Shown: positions 7,005-16,010, counted from the first letter of the stretch. The stretch is 64,000 nucleotides of DNA from Corynebacterium minutissimum (GCF_000988205.1 NZ_LAYQ01000010.1:143771-207770); one strand, 5' to 3'. Notes: generated by a model not told the origin, from the sequence alone. Program-made: numbers and translations.

Positions 7005-9122
7005 CTAGCTGCTGCGCTTGACGGTTGCAGCAACCTCGCCTGGCTGGGTATGGCCCTCGCGAGCAATGTCGACTCCAGCGACTTGCTTGGCCGTCGGGCA
7101 CACCACCGGGGTGATGAGGTTGACGCCGCGCTCGCGTAGCTTCTGCGCCTCCACCGCGATGATCGGCGTGCCGGCAGTGACGGTATCGCCCTTCTTAGCC
7201 AGGGCGGTGAAACCTTCGCCCTTGAGTTCCACGGTGTCGATACCGATGTGAATGAGCAGGTCCAGCCCATCCGCGGTCTGCATGCCGAAGGCGTGGCGTG
7301 TCTTGAAGACCATGGTGATGGTGCCGTCTACCGGGGCGCAGACGTCGAAGGCATCGACGGGATCCGGCATCACGGCGAAGCCTTCGCCCACCATGCCCTG
7401 CGCAAAGGAGGCATCCGGGACCTGGGAGAGCTCGACGACGTCTCCGGCGAACGGGGCACGCACGTCGACGTCCGTCTCACCGCTGACGCTCTTGGCGGAA
7501 GCGGCGCTGGCCGGCACGCTGGCTGCAGCACCCGCGGCACCCGCCGTAGCCAGGACCGGGGAACCGTGGCGCAGCTGGTGGCTGACCTCGTCATACATGA
7601 ACTGTACGGCCGGGCCCACGATGACCTGGACGCTCTTCTCAGAGGGGTGAATCACGCCGGAGACGGCGGCGCGTTTGATCACGGAGTCATCGACAAGCGC
7701 GCGCTCCTTCACACCCACGCGCAGGCGCGTGGTGCAGTAGTCCAGTGAGTCAATGTTGTCCTTACCGCCGAGGCCTTCGATAATGCGGGCGGCATCGGCT
7801 GCGGTCTTGTCATCGCCGCTGACGGAATCCTCCGCGTCCTCGGCTTCGTCCTCGCCGCGGCCCGGGGTCTTAAGGTTGAGCCAGCCGATGAGGAAGTAGA
7901 AGATGACGAAGTAAAGGAAGAAGAAGCCCACGCCCATGACCAGCAGCATGTACCACTTATTAGCCAGCGGGTTCTGCGAGGAGAGCAGCATGTCGACGAA
8001 ACCTGCAGAGAAGCCGAAGCCCGCAGTCCACTCCATGGTGGACGCGATGAAGACGGACAGGCCCATGAGCAACGCGTGCACCACGTAGAGCAGCGGAGCG
8101 ACGAACATGAAGGAGAACTCCAGCGGCTCGGTCACGCCGGTGAAGAAGGAAGCCAAGGCGCCAGCAGCCATGAGCGAGCCGACGACCTTGCGCTTCTTCT
8201 TATCCGCGCGCAGGTACATCGCGAGCGCCGCGCCCGGCAGGCCGAACATCATGACTGGGAAGAAGCCCGCCTGGTAGCGGCCGACGACACCCTCGACCGT
8301 GCACTGACCGTTGGCCCAAATGCCCGGGCAGTCAGCGGCGGAGGTGGCGGCCGCGGCTGCCTCGATGGTCTTCTGGCCGGCCTGGAAGTTGCCGATGTCA
8401 TTGATACCAATGACATCGAACCAGAAGACGGAGTTCAGCGCGTGGTGCAGGCCAGTCGGGATGAGCAGGCGGTTGGCCACGCCGTAGATGCCGGCACCCG
8501 CCGCGCCCAGGCCCTGGATAGAGGTACCGAAGTTAAAGAGCGCGTTGTAGATGAACGGCCACACGAAGTAGAGAATGCCGGAAATCACTATGGCGATGAC
8601 GGCGGTAAGAATCGGTACGAGGCGCCGGCCTGAGAAGAAGGCCAGGAAGTCCGGCAGCTTGGTGCCGTGGAAGCGGTTATATACCCAGGCCGCCATGACG
8701 CCGGCGAGGATGCCGAAGAGGACGTTGCCGCCGCCCACGGCGTTCCAGCCTTCCGAGGCCCATTCCAGGGCTTCATCGCCGGTCAGCGCGGTGGGGTCTT
8801 CGATGCCGCGGTAGCCTGCCACGGCCTCCGGGCCGAGCAGCTTCATAAACGTGGCGAAGGCCAGGAAACCAGAGAGTGCCGCGGCACCGTTGGAATCCTT
8901 AGCCAGGCCGAAGGCAATGGCGATGGCGAAGATCCAGCCCAGGTTGGCCAGGACCGCGTCGCCGGAGCTGATCAGCAGCTGGGCGGCGAGGTTATCCGGG
9001 CCAGCCGCGCTGGAGATCCAGTAGCCAACACCACTGAGGATCGCCGCGACGGGCAGCACCGCCACAGCGCCCATGAGGGCTTTTCCGAGCCGCTGCAGCG
9101 GCCCCATGACATCGATTTTCAT
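7005..9122 (-). CDS. nagE: PTS transporter EIICBA, probably N-acetylglucosamine-specific
   Basis: 705 residues in order EIIC (about 1-415, membrane), EIIB (about 445-530, phospho-cysteine in SLDYCTTRLRV) and EIIA (about 555-700, phospho-histidine in LLIHIGIDTVEL). The EIIC signature LIPTGLHHALNSVFWFD belongs to the glucose/GlcNAc family. The protein takes up and phosphorylates its sugar using the general PTS proteins HPr and EI, which are not in this window. It lies 42 bp downstream of nagB on the same strand, so GlcNAc is the likely substrate rather than glucose. All domains and phosphorylation sites appear intact. AAAGGA precedes the ATG. Confidence 0.85.
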   Translation of the reverse strand: MKIDVMGPLQRLGKALMGAVAVLPVAAILSGVGYWISSAAGPDNLAAQLLISSGDAVLANLGWIFAIAIAFGLAKDSNGAAALSGFLAFATFMKLLGPEAVAGYRGIEDPTALTGDEALEWASEGWNAVGGGNVLFGILAGVMAAWVYNRFHGTKLPDFLAFFSGRRLVPILTAVIAIVISGILYFVWPFIYNALFNFGTSIQGLGAAGAGIYGVANRLLIPTGLHHALNSVFWFDVIGINDIGNFQAGQKTIEAAAAATSAADCPGIWANGQCTVEGVVGRYQAGFFPVMMFGLPGAALAMYLRADKKKRKVVGSLMAAGALASFFTGVTEPLEFSFMFVAPLLYVVHALLMGLSVFIASTMEWTAGFGFSAGFVDMLLSSQNPLANKWYMLLVMGVGFFFLYFVIFYFLIGWLNLKTPGRGEDEAEDAEDSVSGDDKTAADAARIIEGLGGKDNIDSLDYCTTRLRVGVKERALVDDSVIKRAAVSGVIHPSEKSVQVIVGPAVQFMYDEVSHQLRHGSPVLATAGAAGAAASVPASAASAKSVSGETDVDVRAPFAGDVVELSQVPDASFAQGMVGEGFAVMPDPVDAFDVCAPVDGTITMVFKTRHAFGMQTADGLDLLIHIGIDTVELKGEGFTALAKKGDTVTAGTPIIAVEAQKLRERGVNLITPVVCPTAKQVAGVDIAREGHTQPGEVAATVKRSS

Positions 9123-9164
9123 GCGAGGAGTCCTTTCACACTAGTAAGGAATTAGATGGAGTTT

Positions 9165-9944
9165 TTAGGAAAAGAGTGGGCGGTGCGGACGGTGCTTGTC
9201 CGCGAAAACGTAGTACTCGCGGTCCTCCAGCTGGGAGGCGGCGGCTTCATCGAGGATCACCGTGGCGCGCTGGTGCCACTGCAGGATCGACGCGGGGCAG
9301 TGCGCGGAGAGCGGGCCTTCCACCATGGCGTGGACCGCGCTGGCCTTGTTGCTGCCAGTGGCCAACAAGAGCAGGTGGCGGGCCTCACTGATGGTGCCCA
9401 ATCCTTGGGTCAGCACGTGGCGCGGGACCTCGTCTTCGTTGTCAAAGAAGCGGGCATTGTCCTGCACGGTTTGCGGGTGCAGCGTCTTGATGCGGGTGCG
9501 TGATTGCAGGGAGCTCGACGGCTCGTTGAAGCCGACGTGCCCGTTGGCCCCGATGCCCAGCAGCTGGATGTCCACGCCGCCGGCATCACGGATGGCCTTG
9601 TCATAGGTGGCCGCGGCGGTGGCGGGGTCATCGGAGTCACCAGCGGGGCTTTTTACCAGGTCATCATCGAAATCCACGTGGCTGGTGAATTCGCGGCGGA
9701 TGGTGGAATAGTAGGACTGCTCGTGGGTACGCTCCAGCCCGATGTATTCATCAAGCAGGAATGCGCGGCTGCGGGCAAAGCTCACCTCGCCGCGCTCATG
9801 GCGCGTAATGAGCTCCTTGTACATCGCTACCGGGGTCGATCCTGTGGCCAGGCCCAAGGTGGCGCCGGCGTTGGCGTAGTGCGCGAAGATGTCAGCGGCC
9901 TCCACGGCCACTTCGGCCGGCGTGGAGCGGATGAGGATTTCCAT
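9165..9944 (-). CDS. nagB: Glucosamine-6-phosphate deaminase
   Basis: 259 residues from the ATG at 9944, preceded by AGGAAGG (9951-9957 on the minus strand). The open frame continues upstream into nagA, but only because of a one-base deletion there. Motifs: [16 protein letters not shown] (phosphate binding), FLLDEYIGL, and [16 protein letters not shown], all typical of NagB. It converts glucosamine-6-phosphate to fructose-6-phosphate and ammonia, the last step of GlcNAc use. Genes before and after it (nagA, nagE) complete the pathway. Confidence 0.9.
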   Translation of the reverse strand: MEILIRSTPAEVAVEAADIFAHYANAGATLGLATGSTPVAMYKELITRHERGEVSFARSRAFLLDEYIGLERTHEQSYYSTIRREFTSHVDFDDDLVKSPAGDSDDPATAAATYDKAIRDAGGVDIQLLGIGANGHVGFNEPSSSLQSRTRIKTLHPQTVQDNARFFDNEDEVPRHVLTQGLGTISEARHLLLLATGSNKASAVHAMVEGPLSAHCPASILQWHQRATVILDEAAASQLEDREYYVFADKHRPHRPLFS

Positions 9945-9963
9945 GAGATGCCTTCCTGTGTGT

Positions 9964-11120
9964 TTAAGAGAGTGGGATGTCCGCGCCGTCGACGATGACG
10001 CGCACCGGTTGGTAGTGAGAGTTAAGGCCAACCAGGTTGCGCGCGCGCCAACCGCGATGCGGCCTAGATTCGTCTCCCCCAACACGTCGGCTGCCGTGGT
10101 GGAGGTAAAACGCACCGCCTCGCCCAGACCATGGCGCTCGGCGAAGCTGGCGAATTGCTGGGACAATGTAGAGGTGCCGCCCGCGATAGCACCGCTGGGC
10201 ACGCGCGCGACTCCCCCGCTCACGGTGACAGGCAGCGAACCCAGCTCATAGTCACCGTCGGCCATGCCGGCCGCCGCCATGGCATCAGTGATGGCGAAGG
10301 CGCAGTGACTGTGAGCCATGTCCACGGCGCCGTCAACAAGATGCACACCATCTGCGATGAGCTCGACGGACACATCCCCCGCCTTCGCTGCGGTGAGCAA
10401 AGCCGCTACCGGGCCCGGCGCGCGGTGGTGAATAGAAGGCATGCCATTAAAGAGGTGCGTTCCAGTCACGGTCAGGCCGAGCTCCTTAGCCTTGGCGATA
10501 ACGCTCAGCGTGGTGTCATAATCGGCCTCGGTGTGGCCCAGGCTGGCGATGATGCCATGCTCCGCGCAGACGTCGAGCAGCTTGTCGACGTTCTCCGTTT
10601 CCGGCGCGAAGGTAATCGAACGCAGGTGGCCGCGGGCCGCGGCGATGACCGCGCGGAAGAAGTCCGGGTCACCGGGCACGATGCGCGAGGGGTCCTGTGC
10701 GCCGCATTTGGCCGCAGCGATGAAGGGGCCCTCCATGTGGATTCCGGCGATCTCGCCTTCTTCAGCCAGCTGGGCTAAAAGCTCCGCCCGGGCGCAGAGT
10801 TCTTCTTGCGTGCCGGAGACCAAGCTGGCCAGCAGTGTCGTTGTGCCGTGCGCGCGGTGGAAGCGGGCGGCGGCTAGGCACTGCTCGTAGTCGCCGTTGG
10901 GGAATCCCCCGCCGTTGCCGCCGTGGTTGTGTAGGTCCACGAAGCCGGGCACCCACAGCAACGCATCCGAGTCCCCGGCGCGCCAGGCAGCCTCGGCTTG
11001 GGGGACGTCGCCAAGCACTATGCCCTCAATACTCTCCCCGAACGTGACGGCCCCAGCGCGCAGCTCGAAGTTTTCATCAATATAGAGGCCCTCGACGTGG
11101 CCTTTCTCCTTTGTCTGCAT
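9964..11120 (-). CDS. nagA: N-acetylglucosamine-6-phosphate deacetylase, frameshifted near its C-terminus
   Basis: Metal and active-site motifs are intact: [35 protein letters not shown] and the catalytic aspartate in [10 protein letters not shown]. The reading frame from the ATG at 11120 runs properly to about residue 357 (GRIAVGARA), then leaves the expected frame at a GC dinucleotide run (10039-10048). In the -1 frame the natural ending continues ([18 protein letters not shown], ending ADIPLS) and stops at TAA 9966-9964, 19 bp before nagB. As read, the frame instead runs into nagB, giving a false NagA-NagB fusion. The last 28 or so residues form part of the outer beta-domain, so the effect on activity is uncertain. 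Either a true mutation or a sequence error. Confidence 0.88.
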
Positions 11121-11297
11121 GGTTCATTCGGTCCCGCTTGTACGGGCTGACGTGGCGCAGCCCGGTTGACAATTCACTTGAAATTTATCAGGGCTACCAA
11201 TTTTTGTGAACCACACTTCCTCCGAAGGGGGTGTGTGAGCGCAGATGGCTTTTAGCGCGTTAGGTGCACCGCGCGGAATGTCGAAAGGCCCGGCGAG

Positions 11298-12176
11298 CTA
11301 CCAGCCACGGGTGACCACTCGGTCCCAAAGCGCGTTGCTCGCTAGCTCACCGGCGCCCGCTGGTGAGGTGCCAACGAACACATCTCTCGCATCAGGATCA
11401 TCAGCAAGAATGTAGCGGAACCACGCGGTGGCGTAACTGTCCCCGAACTCTAGAACGTCCTTGTGGTCCGCGCCCAGGCGGCGGGCAATGATTGCCGGAC
11501 CACCAGCTGATTCAAAGTTCTCCTGCAAGTCTGACCACGGACTAACAAGCCAGCGGTCCGAACGGCCATCGCTCGTCATCAGGAATAGCGGTTCCTCTAC
11601 GTCAGCCGTGTTGTAGTCCCAGTCATTGGACTGTGCCACTTTGTGGGAGGCCGGGCTCGCCGCATACACAGCTGCTACCTCCGTGTGGGCCGCAGCGTTG
11701 ATGGCACCCGCACCACCCTGTGAGTGGCCAAAAATGCCGACTCGTGATCGGTCCGCACGAGAATCCAGTTCCGGCAAGCGCTCAATCAAGTGCACGACAT
11801 TCTCTCCTGTACCTGTGTGGGGAGTCTCATCGCCGACAACCACGAAGCCCCAACTAGCCAGGTGCTCCGCCACGGGCAGGTAGCTGCTCAGCGGCGTGTT
11901 CGTGCCATTAGCCATGACCGCCGCCGGAAACGGTCCCGCGCCTGTCGGTGCCGCGATGGTCACGTCGCCATCACGCCGCACGTCGACCTCGTGCGGCCCC
12001 TCGCCCGCAAACGACGCTTCCAGCGGGCCACCTGTCTCAGCGCTATATCCGGCAGCCACGCCGTCATCACCGGTCACGCTGTCTGCGTCCACCCACTGCA
12101 TGAATCCCACAAACCCTACAAACGCCACCACAATCACGGCCACCACGGCAATCATGCCAACCACAAGCTTTTTCAT
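11298..12176 (-). CDS. Membrane-anchored or secreted alpha/beta hydrolase
   Basis: 292 residues from the ATG at 12176 (MKKLVVGMIAVVAVIVV, a membrane anchor or uncleaved signal). The nucleophile elbow is IFGHSQGGAGA; the acid and histidine are likely in the DGRSDRW and GADHKDVLEF regions. The fold resembles chlorophyllase/PAF-acetylhydrolase-like hydrolases that act on esters outside the cytoplasm. Cys residues are absent from the mature part. Substrate unknown. It faces away from the MFS gene, with a 156-bp AT-rich region between. Confidence 0.75.
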   Translation of the reverse strand: MKKLVVGMIAVVAVIVVAFVGFVGFMQWVDADSVTGDDGVAAGYSAETGGPLEASFAGEGPHEVDVRRDGDVTIAAPTGAGPFPAAVMANGTNTPLSSYLPVAEHLASWGFVVVGDETPHTGTGENVVHLIERLPELDSRADRSRVGIFGHSQGGAGAINAAAHTEVAAVYAASPASHKVAQSNDWDYNTADVEEPLFLMTSDGRSDRWLVSPWSDLQENFESAGGPAIIARRLGADHKDVLEFGDSYATAWFRYILADDPDARDVFVGTSPAGAGELASNALWDRVVTRGW

Positions 12177-12332
12177 GCTCTGTATTGTGTTTCGCACGAG
12201 AGCGAAGGTCACTAGCGCTAGCACTACTTTTTCCTGTACACAGTGCAAGAGCTGCCTCCGCTACGCCCTTGAAATGAGAGACTCACATCATTACCTTGTT
12301 GTATGTAATCGTCATCACATATGGGAGAAATA

Positions 12333-12422
12333 ATGCTTACCTCCGAAACGCTTTCCGAAGTAGTCACAGTAGGAGGTTCAGGTCCGTTCAGCGGCCAGGG
12401 CAACGAAACAGTTGCAGCCTAA
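12333..12422 (+). CDS. 29-aa peptide gene directly abutting an MFS transporter (candidate precursor or leader peptide)
   Basis: ATG at 12333 with GGGAGAA six bases upstream; the TAA (12420-12422) is immediately followed by the ATG of the MFS gene. The peptide starts MLTSETLSEVV (acidic, amphipathic, leader-like), has a Gly-Gly at positions 14-15, and continues SGPFSGQGNETVAA, rich in Gly, Ser and Thr and without Cys, Lys or Arg. Two readings fit: a small secreted or modified peptide with the MFS as exporter, or a translated leader controlling expression of the transporter by attenuation or coupling. No modification enzyme or peptidase gene is beside it. The family is not recognised. Confidence 0.5.
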   Translation: MLTSETLSEVVTVGGSGPFSGQGNETVAA

Positions 12423-13661
12423 ATGCATCCCCCTAGAAACAGTGGTGACGAAGGACTTTCATCTATCTACACCTTGACCGCCACATATTTTTTATTGTCA
12501 GTGTGCGGGTCAATGACCAGCCTCTCGATTTCACTCCACTTCGCCGAACTCAACAAAGGCGAACTGTTGGTGGCAAGCATCTTCATCTCGGGTACTTGCG
12601 CTCAAGTTTTTGCAGTCCCCTTTCTGGCCCCACTCTTCAACAAATTCAACAGCTATCACATTGCGCTTGCTGCACTCTTCTTAGATCTTCTGGGCCTGTT
12701 ATCAATGGCAGCCTATCCAGAGCCATTGATCCTCATTGTCGGAAATCTCGTCACCGCATGCTTAAGCGGACTGTCAATTCCATCCATTTTCACCATCGCT
12801 GACTCTCAGGTCGGCGAAGGACAGCAGGCGAAAGCCTTCTCCCTCTTGGACACAGCCCGACTTGGCAGTGGATTCCTTGGACCACCTCTAGGTGGATTAC
12901 TACTGGACCAAAGAAACCTGCAGACAGCGCTCTTCGTTGAAGCTTGCGCCGTTGGAGTCTCGCTACTTGCTTTTTATTTCCTTTATAAATCCTCGCCCCC
13001 GAAAACACTGCTTCATTCAGAAACCAAAGATTCTTCACCGAGTTTTCTCCAGAAGGTCCTCGAAGCACCTTCCCTTTTGCTGAAGAATAGAAGCGCTCGG
13101 TCCGCGTTAACCAGCATTTGGGGAGCAATTATCTGCACCTCGATTTTCAACGTTTCGCTTGTCTTCTATGCGACACAGACCCTCCACGTCAGCGGTACGT
13201 TATATGCCATCATTGCCCAAGCATTTATCGTGGGCCGCATCTTTGGCGCACGGCTTTCAGCTCGCCTTCACTCACAGAACGCTGGGAAAGTCCTGGCCGG
13301 GGCAGGATTCGCTATGGGGTGTTTCATAGCTTTACCTGGACTATTTCCCTCATTGTGGCTCTGCATCCCATGTTTCCTCCTGGGCGGAGTCTGCAATGCT
13401 GCTCAGGTGGCCGCACTACGCATAATCGTTGTCGGATCCGTACCTGATGAAGTGAAACCCAAAGCCCTTTCTACGATGGGTTCAATTAACAGCTCCGCAA
13501 TGCTTATTGGATACATCATCGGGGCACCTGTTGTAAGTGCCATCGGCCCAGCTGCGGCCCTTGTCGTATCAGGGTTTGGCACCTCTATCCTCACTCTGGG
13601 GCCAATTCTGAAGACCACCATGTACGGTGCCTCCGGTGACCAAGACTACGACAACAAATAG
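12423..13661 (+). CDS. MFS transporter, probable exporter
   Basis: 412 residues, about 12 hydrophobic segments in two halves joined by a polar loop around residues 190-225 (SETKDSSPSFLQKVLE). The first half carries the charged-residue pattern of drug/sugar efflux MFS proteins (for example DTARLGSGFLGPPLGG after helix 4). The DNA is clearly AT-richer than the flanks and uses codons such as ATA, TTA and AGA that the core genes avoid, so it is probably acquired. The IS3-family element lies 90 bp downstream. Coupling with the 29-aa gene suggests export of, or regulation by, that peptide; the substrate is otherwise unknown. Confidence 0.75.
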   Translation: MHPPRNSGDEGLSSIYTLTATYFLLSVCGSMTSLSISLHFAELNKGELLVASIFISGTCAQVFAVPFLAPLFNKFNSYHIALAALFLDLLGLLSMAAYPEPLILIVGNLVTACLSGLSIPSIFTIADSQVGEGQQAKAFSLLDTARLGSGFLGPPLGGLLLDQRNLQTALFVEACAVGVSLLAFYFLYKSSPPKTLLHSETKDSSPSFLQKVLEAPSLLLKNRSARSALTSIWGAIICTSIFNVSLVFYATQTLHVSGTLYAIIAQAFIVGRIFGARLSARLHSQNAGKVLAGAGFAMGCFIALPGLFPSLWLCIPCFLLGGVCNAAQVAALRIIVVGSVPDEVKPKALSTMGSINSSAMLIGYIIGAPVVSAIGPAAALVVSGFGTSILTLGPILKTTMYGASGDQDYDNK

Positions 13662-13786
13662 CATTCAATTCTGTAGTAAATCTACTGTCAGATGCGAGTT
13701 TTTGGTACCGCTGTGTTCAGAAGACTGAAATGGTAGCGGTGTGGTGAGGGGCCTGACCCCCGGAAAGTAGACACGTCGGGGGTTAG

Positions 13787-14629
13787 CTATGCTGCTTGGG
13801 CCAGTGTAGCTGATGTGAATGCTTCGAAGGTATCGGGGGCTAGAAGATTGCACCAGGAGTGTCGTCTACGGGTGTTGTAGCGCATGCACCATCGGAAGAC
13901 TTCTTGGCGGCAGCTGATGGGATTGTCAAAGACTTTCCGATCACGCAGAACTTCACGCTTTAGAGTGGCGTTAAACGATTCTGCCAGGGCATTATCGGCA
14001 CTCGTTCCCACCGCTCCCATGGATTGGCGAACACCAAGCTGGGTGCAGTGGTCCCTAAATGCTTGTGAGGTGTACACACTGCCGTGATCAGAATGGAAAA
14101 TTGCCCCTTTCAGGCTTCCGCGGACTTTCCTTGCATGAGATAAAGCTTCGATAACCAGCGATACCCGCATGTGATCGGCGAGTGCATGGCCGACAAGTTT
14201 GCGCGAGTAGACGTCGATGACCGTGGCCAGGTACATGTTCTTGCCGCCCTTACACGGCAGGTAGGTGATATCGCCTACGTAGACGTGGTTCGGCCTATCA
14301 GCTGTGAATCTGCGGCCTACTAAGTCTGGCATGACTCGGTGGCCAAACTTTCGTCTGGTGGTGATGCATCGACGGCGTTTAGTAAAGCCTTTCAGCCCCA
14401 TGGATTTCATGATGCGTGCGACCTTCTTGTGATTTATCGGAGGAAAGTCCGTATCGTCGTTGAGACTTGCAGCGATGCGTTTAGCACCATAAAGCCCGTG
14501 CTCATCATCGAAGATGGTCTTGATTCTCGCACCAATAAGGGCATCGGAACACGTCTTTAACCTGCGTTTTTCGCGGGTGTTGGCCCATTTGTAGAACGAG
14601 GAGCGATTGAGCTTTAACACGTGGCACAT
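13787..14629 (-). CDS. IS3-family transposase OrfB (DDE integrase)
   Basis: 280 residues from the first in-frame ATG; the open frame continues upstream (reading ...RFQFVDDHRTEYSVKR) and overlaps the end of orfA, so the working product is most likely a -1 frameshift fusion OrfAB. Catalytic residues are visible: D in VGDITYLP, D in FHSDHGSVYTS and E in NALAESFNATLKRE, plus the HTH_21-like N-terminal region (YGAKRIAASL). Complete and probably active. Confidence 0.85.
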   Translation of the reverse strand: MCHVLKLNRSSFYKWANTREKRRLKTCSDALIGARIKTIFDDEHGLYGAKRIAASLNDDTDFPPINHKKVARIMKSMGLKGFTKRRRCITTRRKFGHRVMPDLVGRRFTADRPNHVYVGDITYLPCKGGKNMYLATVIDVYSRKLVGHALADHMRVSLVIEALSHARKVRGSLKGAIFHSDHGSVYTSQAFRDHCTQLGVRQSMGAVGTSADNALAESFNATLKREVLRDRKVFDNPISCRQEVFRWCMRYNTRRRHSWCNLLAPDTFEAFTSATLAQAA

Positions 14630-14679
14630 CCGCTTGACCGAGTATTCGGTTCGATGGTCATCGACAAACTGGAAGCGGA

Positions 14680-14979
14680 TTACCAGCGTGTCTCTTCGGC
14701 AAAATATTTCGCGGCCTTGCGCAGGATGTCGCGTTCTTCACGAAGCTTCGAGACTTCTTTTTCTAGCTGGCGGATCCGTTCAGAATCAGTCGTCGCCTTC
14801 GCCTTGTCACGCATGGTCTTCGTGCGGGCACGCTTGCCGGTGCCGTACTGCTTAAGCCAGGAATAAAGTGAGGAACGATTGACTCCAAGCTCTGCTGAAG
14901 CCGCGTGAAGTGAGAGGTCCTCATTGTTTTCGTAGAGGGCCACAGCATCACGTTTGAACTGTTCGGAGTACCTAGGCAT
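14680..14979 (-). CDS. IS3-family transposase OrfA (helix-turn-helix)
   Basis: 99 residues: MPRYSEQFKRDAVALYEN, then an HTH (HAASAELGVNRSSLYSWLKQ) and a C-terminal leucine-zipper-like stretch (IRQLEKEVSKLREERDIL) used for multimerisation. Ends KYFAEETRW. An A/T run (AAATATTTTG) near 14700 is the likely slippage region for -1 frameshifting into orfB. Confidence 0.85.
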   Translation of the reverse strand: MPRYSEQFKRDAVALYENNEDLSLHAASAELGVNRSSLYSWLKQYGTGKRARTKTMRDKAKATTDSERIRQLEKEVSKLREERDILRKAAKYFAEETRW

Positions 14980-15046
14980 GGTGGTAGATTACCTTTCTTC
15001 CCAACCCAACCGGGCTGGATATCAGGTGTCTACCAAACAGGGGTCA

Positions 15047-15499
15047 GGTCCTATCGTCGGACAAAGCCACCTACCACAGGTCATCGACGCCATGTTTAAT
15101 ACAGACCAGCTCGAAGCGGAGTCCAAGCGCCTAGACGAGAAAATCCGCGCTCTTGCCAGCGAGATTGAATCATTGGTTGCAGAAAATCAGCGGGTAGCGC
15201 AAGACCAGGACCAATACCCCGCCCGCTACACCCAGCTAGAAGCGCGATACCAGAAAACCCTGGGCCGCAAACAAGCCATCGAGGCCGAGATTGCTGCCAA
15301 GAGTGCCAAGGCCACTGCGATCAAAACCGCCTACACCCAGTTGGCCGACAAGCCCATCCAGCATTTTCAACCATCCCAGTGGACAGCGCTTATCGACCAT
15401 GCCGTTATCGGAGCCAACGAGATCCAGTTCGTCTTCAGAATCGGCACTGAAATCACCGTGCCTATTGCTAGCAGGCTGCCAGTTTCTTCCACTTCCTGA
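15047..15499 (+). pseudogene. Serine recombinase, C-terminal remnant truncated by the IS3 element
   Basis: About 150 codons of open frame begin at the IS right end with no start codon of their own. The sequence (LPQVIDAMFNTDQLEAESKR followed by a long Glu/Lys/Gln-rich coiled coil, then FQPSQWTALIDHAVIG and a short beta-rich end) matches the C-terminal part of large serine site-specific recombinases found on transposons and resistance islands. The catalytic N-terminal domain and the zinc ribbon are gone. The remnant shows that a recombinase-bearing element once occupied this site near tRNA-Thr. Confidence 0.75.
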
Positions 15500-15986
15500 T
15501 TTTGGTGCGAAACGTCGTAAATGGCGCGACGGTGTTGATATGCACCCATTTCCACACCGGCCACGCCGACGGGGTGGAAGAAGCCCACGCACGCTGACCC
15601 GAACTAAACAATTCTGATTCGGTTAGACCGCCCACCATTTTGACTATCTCACCAAGCAGGATCTTGAACCTGTCGATCAAATCCTCAGTAGATACCTGCT
15701 CCCAGCGTTGGTAGAACGATTCATACAATCCGCCCAGTTGATTCCACTTAAAACCAGGTGCCGGAGTCACCACGTCAAGACCGGCTTGTTCGTCACGTTC
15801 CCAGCCGAGCAGTAATTCCATCCAGCCAAGCTGGTAGGCGATCATCTGCCGGGGCGTGCGGTCAACACCGTCAACCAGCCGGTCCCAACCATCGCCAGGA
15901 ACGCCTACGAACTCGCCGATAAAAAGTTCGCCACGCTTAGTAATCTCTGCGGCTAGTTCATCGCCGGACGCATACGATCTCACCAC
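15468..15986 (-). CDS. ClbS/DfsB-family (DUF1706) four-helix protein
   Basis: 172 residues: EITKRGELFIGEFVGVP, then DGVDRTPRQMIAYQLGWMEL and WERDEQAG, and a conserved Trp/Tyr-rich middle (FKWNQLGGLYESFYQRW). This pattern is that of ClbS/DfsB proteins. ClbS itself protects colibactin producers by opening the warhead; most relatives have no known role. The gene overlaps the 3' end of the recombinase remnant on the opposite strand by 32 bp. Its C-terminus (KIRKWKKLAAC) is therefore shared sequence and may have been changed by a junction. Confidence 0.7.
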   Translation of the reverse strand: MVRSYASGDELAAEITKRGELFIGEFVGVPGDGWDRLVDGVDRTPRQMIAYQLGWMELLLGWERDEQAGLDVVTPAPGFKWNQLGGLYESFYQRWEQVSTEDLIDRFKILLGEIVKMVGGLTESELFSSGQRAWASSTPSAWPVWKWVHINTVAPFTTFRTKIRKWKKLAAC

Positions 15987-16010
15987 ACACCTCCTCGTGA
16001 AACGGCCTTA

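Larger units (their letters stand above)
13752..15048 (-). mobile_element. IS3-family insertion sequence
   Basis: Imperfect terminal inverted repeats: left end from 13752 (CCTGACCCCCGGAAAGTAGA), right end to 15048 (reverse complement CCTGACCCCTGTTTGGTAGA). Inside are orfA and orfB in the -1 relation typical of the family. No clear target-site duplication is visible: flanks are GGGG on the left and TCCT on the right. The missing duplication suggests deletion or recombination next to the element. The right end cuts directly into a serine recombinase gene. Confidence 0.85.

Noticed and set aside
9165..11120. A single 651-aa NagA-NagB fusion enzyme
   Set aside because: The expected NagA C-terminus and stop are present in the -1 frame and nagB has its own ribosome site and start, so the fusion is the result of a one-base frameshift.
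12333..12422. Lasso-peptide precursor
   Set aside because: No Asp or Glu at positions 7-9 after a plausible core Gly, and no lasso cyclase or protease genes nearby.
13752..15048. Composite transposon formed by the IS3 and IS1634-like elements
   Set aside because: The two elements belong to different families and are almost 50 kb apart with core genes between them.
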